From contig NZ_LN811351.1 of NCBI RefSeq assembly GCF_001006805.1, positions 684,757 to 748,756 on the forward strand: DNA of 64,000 bases. The letters run 5' to 3'. The translations under genes were made by a program, and so were the position numbers. This document shows, piece by piece, positions 63,213-64,000 of this stretch. The notes under the pieces were generated by a model. That model was not told where the DNA came from. It was given only the letters and a program-made list of their open reading frames with translations, and made no database searches. The stretch comes from Microvirga massiliensis. GTDB lineage: Bacteria > Pseudomonadota > Alphaproteobacteria > Rhizobiales > Beijerinckiaceae. The number at the start of each line of letters is the position of its first letter. The stretch's first letter is position 1.

Positions 63213-63905
63213 ATGAGCCATGGGGAGCCGAACAACGATCAGGGCGCACCGGACGGTACGAATGCCACTCTGTCTTCGCCGATCTCGCCGGACGGCACGC
63301 CCATCCTCGATCGTACCTATGAAGTCCCAGCACGTGAGGCGCTGGCTTTCCGGCTTACGGCGGGCCAGACGATCCGTATCGTCAACACCTTCGGGTCACA
63401 GGTCGCAGATTTCTGGGCTTTCAGCGAGGAGGACCCGCGCGAATACCTCTCCATGGAACACCTGCGGCCTTCGTTGAAACGCATGGCGCCGAAGGCAGGA
63501 GACAAGCTCGTCACGAATCGCCGTCGCCCGATCCTGACCCTGACGACCGACACCTCACCTGGCGTGCACGATACGCTGATCGCCTCCTGCGACATTCACC
63601 GGTATCACCAGCTCGGCGTGGACGGGTATCACGACAACTGCACCGACAACCTCCGGATGGCCCTGCTGGCGATTGGCCGCCGCGCCCGTGAGATTCCATG
63701 TCCCTTGAATCTCTGGATGAACACGCCGCCGCAGCCCGACGGATCGATTGCCTGGCTCGAGCCGGTATCCAAGCCGGGTGACTCCGTGGACATGCGGGCC
63801 GAGATGAACTGCATCGCGGTAATCTCGTCATGCCCCATGGACATCTTGCCCATCAACGGAGTGGACGCGACGCCGCGCGCGCTACACGTGATGGTGCATG
63901 CCTAA
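63213..63905 (+). CDS. DUF1989 (urea-carboxylase-associated) protein
   Basis: A 230-residue protein of the DUF1989 family. It has YEVPAREALAFRLTAGQTIRIVNTFGSQVADFWAF (given in parts), DTLIASCDIHRYHQLGVDGYHDNCTDNL with its Cys and His cluster, and CPLNLWMNTPP. Such proteins occur beside urea-amidolyase and allophanate genes; none is visible here, and their activity is not established. GGAGGAG precedes ATG 63213. The remaining ~95 bp to the window edge hold no gene that can be supported. Confidence 0.85.
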   Translation: MSHGEPNNDQGAPDGTNATLSSPISPDGTPILDRTYEVPAREALAFRLTAGQTIRIVNTFGSQVADFWAFSEEDPREYLSMEHLRPSLKRMAPKAGDKLVTNRRRPILTLTTDTSPGVHDTLIASCDIHRYHQLGVDGYHDNCTDNLRMALLAIGRRAREIPCPLNLWMNTPPQPDGSIAWLEPVSKPGDSVDMRAEMNCIAVISSCPMDILPINGVDATPRALHVMVHA

Positions 63906-64000
63906 CGCCAGTTGACCAGCTCGAACTCCGTAGACCTCGCGATGCACGCCGATAAAAAGCGGTCATCGTTTTAACAGGAGAGGGGCGAGCTCCGCCTGGG

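Overview
The window is high-GC DNA with dense short operons. Bug/TctC binding proteins, tripartite tricarboxylate (TTT) and TRAP transporters, FadR-type GntR regulation, an Irr-type iron box and TTG/GTG starts with good Shine-Dalgarno sites all point to an alphaproteobacterium of the order Hyphomicrobiales (Methylobacteriaceae/Microvirga- or Bosea-like; the genus cannot be fixed from this sequence). No rRNA, tRNA, CRISPR array, complete insertion sequence or phage was found. All functional names are from reading protein motifs by eye; no database search was run.

Layout. 1-4.7 kb: the 3' part of a large two-partner-secretion adhesin, a small doubtful ORF, a transposase-like remnant and a family 2 glycosyltransferase; this accessory corner has somewhat lower GC. 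4.8-12.3 kb: a catabolic group (orphan TctC, fumarylacetoacetase-family enzyme, alpha/beta hydrolase, signal-less ModA-like protein), a TSUP permease, and two aldo/keto reductase paralogues placed tail to tail, one of them overlapping a GntR regulator. 12.7-17.2 kb: a TTT transporter (tctC-tctB-tctA) with a beta-propeller LVIVD gene between tctB and tctA. 17.3-27.9 kb: housekeeping and stress genes (two universal stress proteins, lectin-like secreted protein, phosphoesterase, CarS-like membrane protein, lactate permease, Bcr/CflA efflux pump, SDR, DedA, DUF1206) and a GNAT acetyltransferase pseudogene. 28.2-34.7 kb: a fused HyuA-HyuB (5-oxoprolinase type) enzyme and a tightly overlapping three-gene module of coiled-coil and single-pass membrane proteins of unknown function.

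34.7-48.6 kb is the most distinctive part: an acid-sugar catabolic island. A RuBisCO-like protein and a DUF1537 sugar-acid kinase start 33 bp apart on opposite strands. With them are two SDRs, a SAF-domain oxidoreductase, a quinol-monooxygenase-like protein, a beta-hydroxyacid dehydrogenase, a tandem pair of mutually paralogous ~140-residue proteins of unknown function, and two complete TRAP transporters (dctMQP on minus, dctPQM on plus). Both TRAP operons have a perfect hairpin between the binding-protein gene and the membrane genes, which should let the binding protein be made in excess.

48.7-64 kb: general functions: dienelactone hydrolase, Bfd-type ferredoxin under an Irr-like box, isoaspartyl methyltransferase, a nucleotidyltransferase/phosphoesterase pair, erythromycin-esterase-like protein, EttA, AMP nucleosidase, an SGNH hydrolase, a MerR regulator divergent from a Zn/Cd/Pb P-type ATPase with a textbook 19-bp-spacer promoter, a phosphoglycerate-mutase-fold protein with a changed RHG motif, and a DUF1989 protein.
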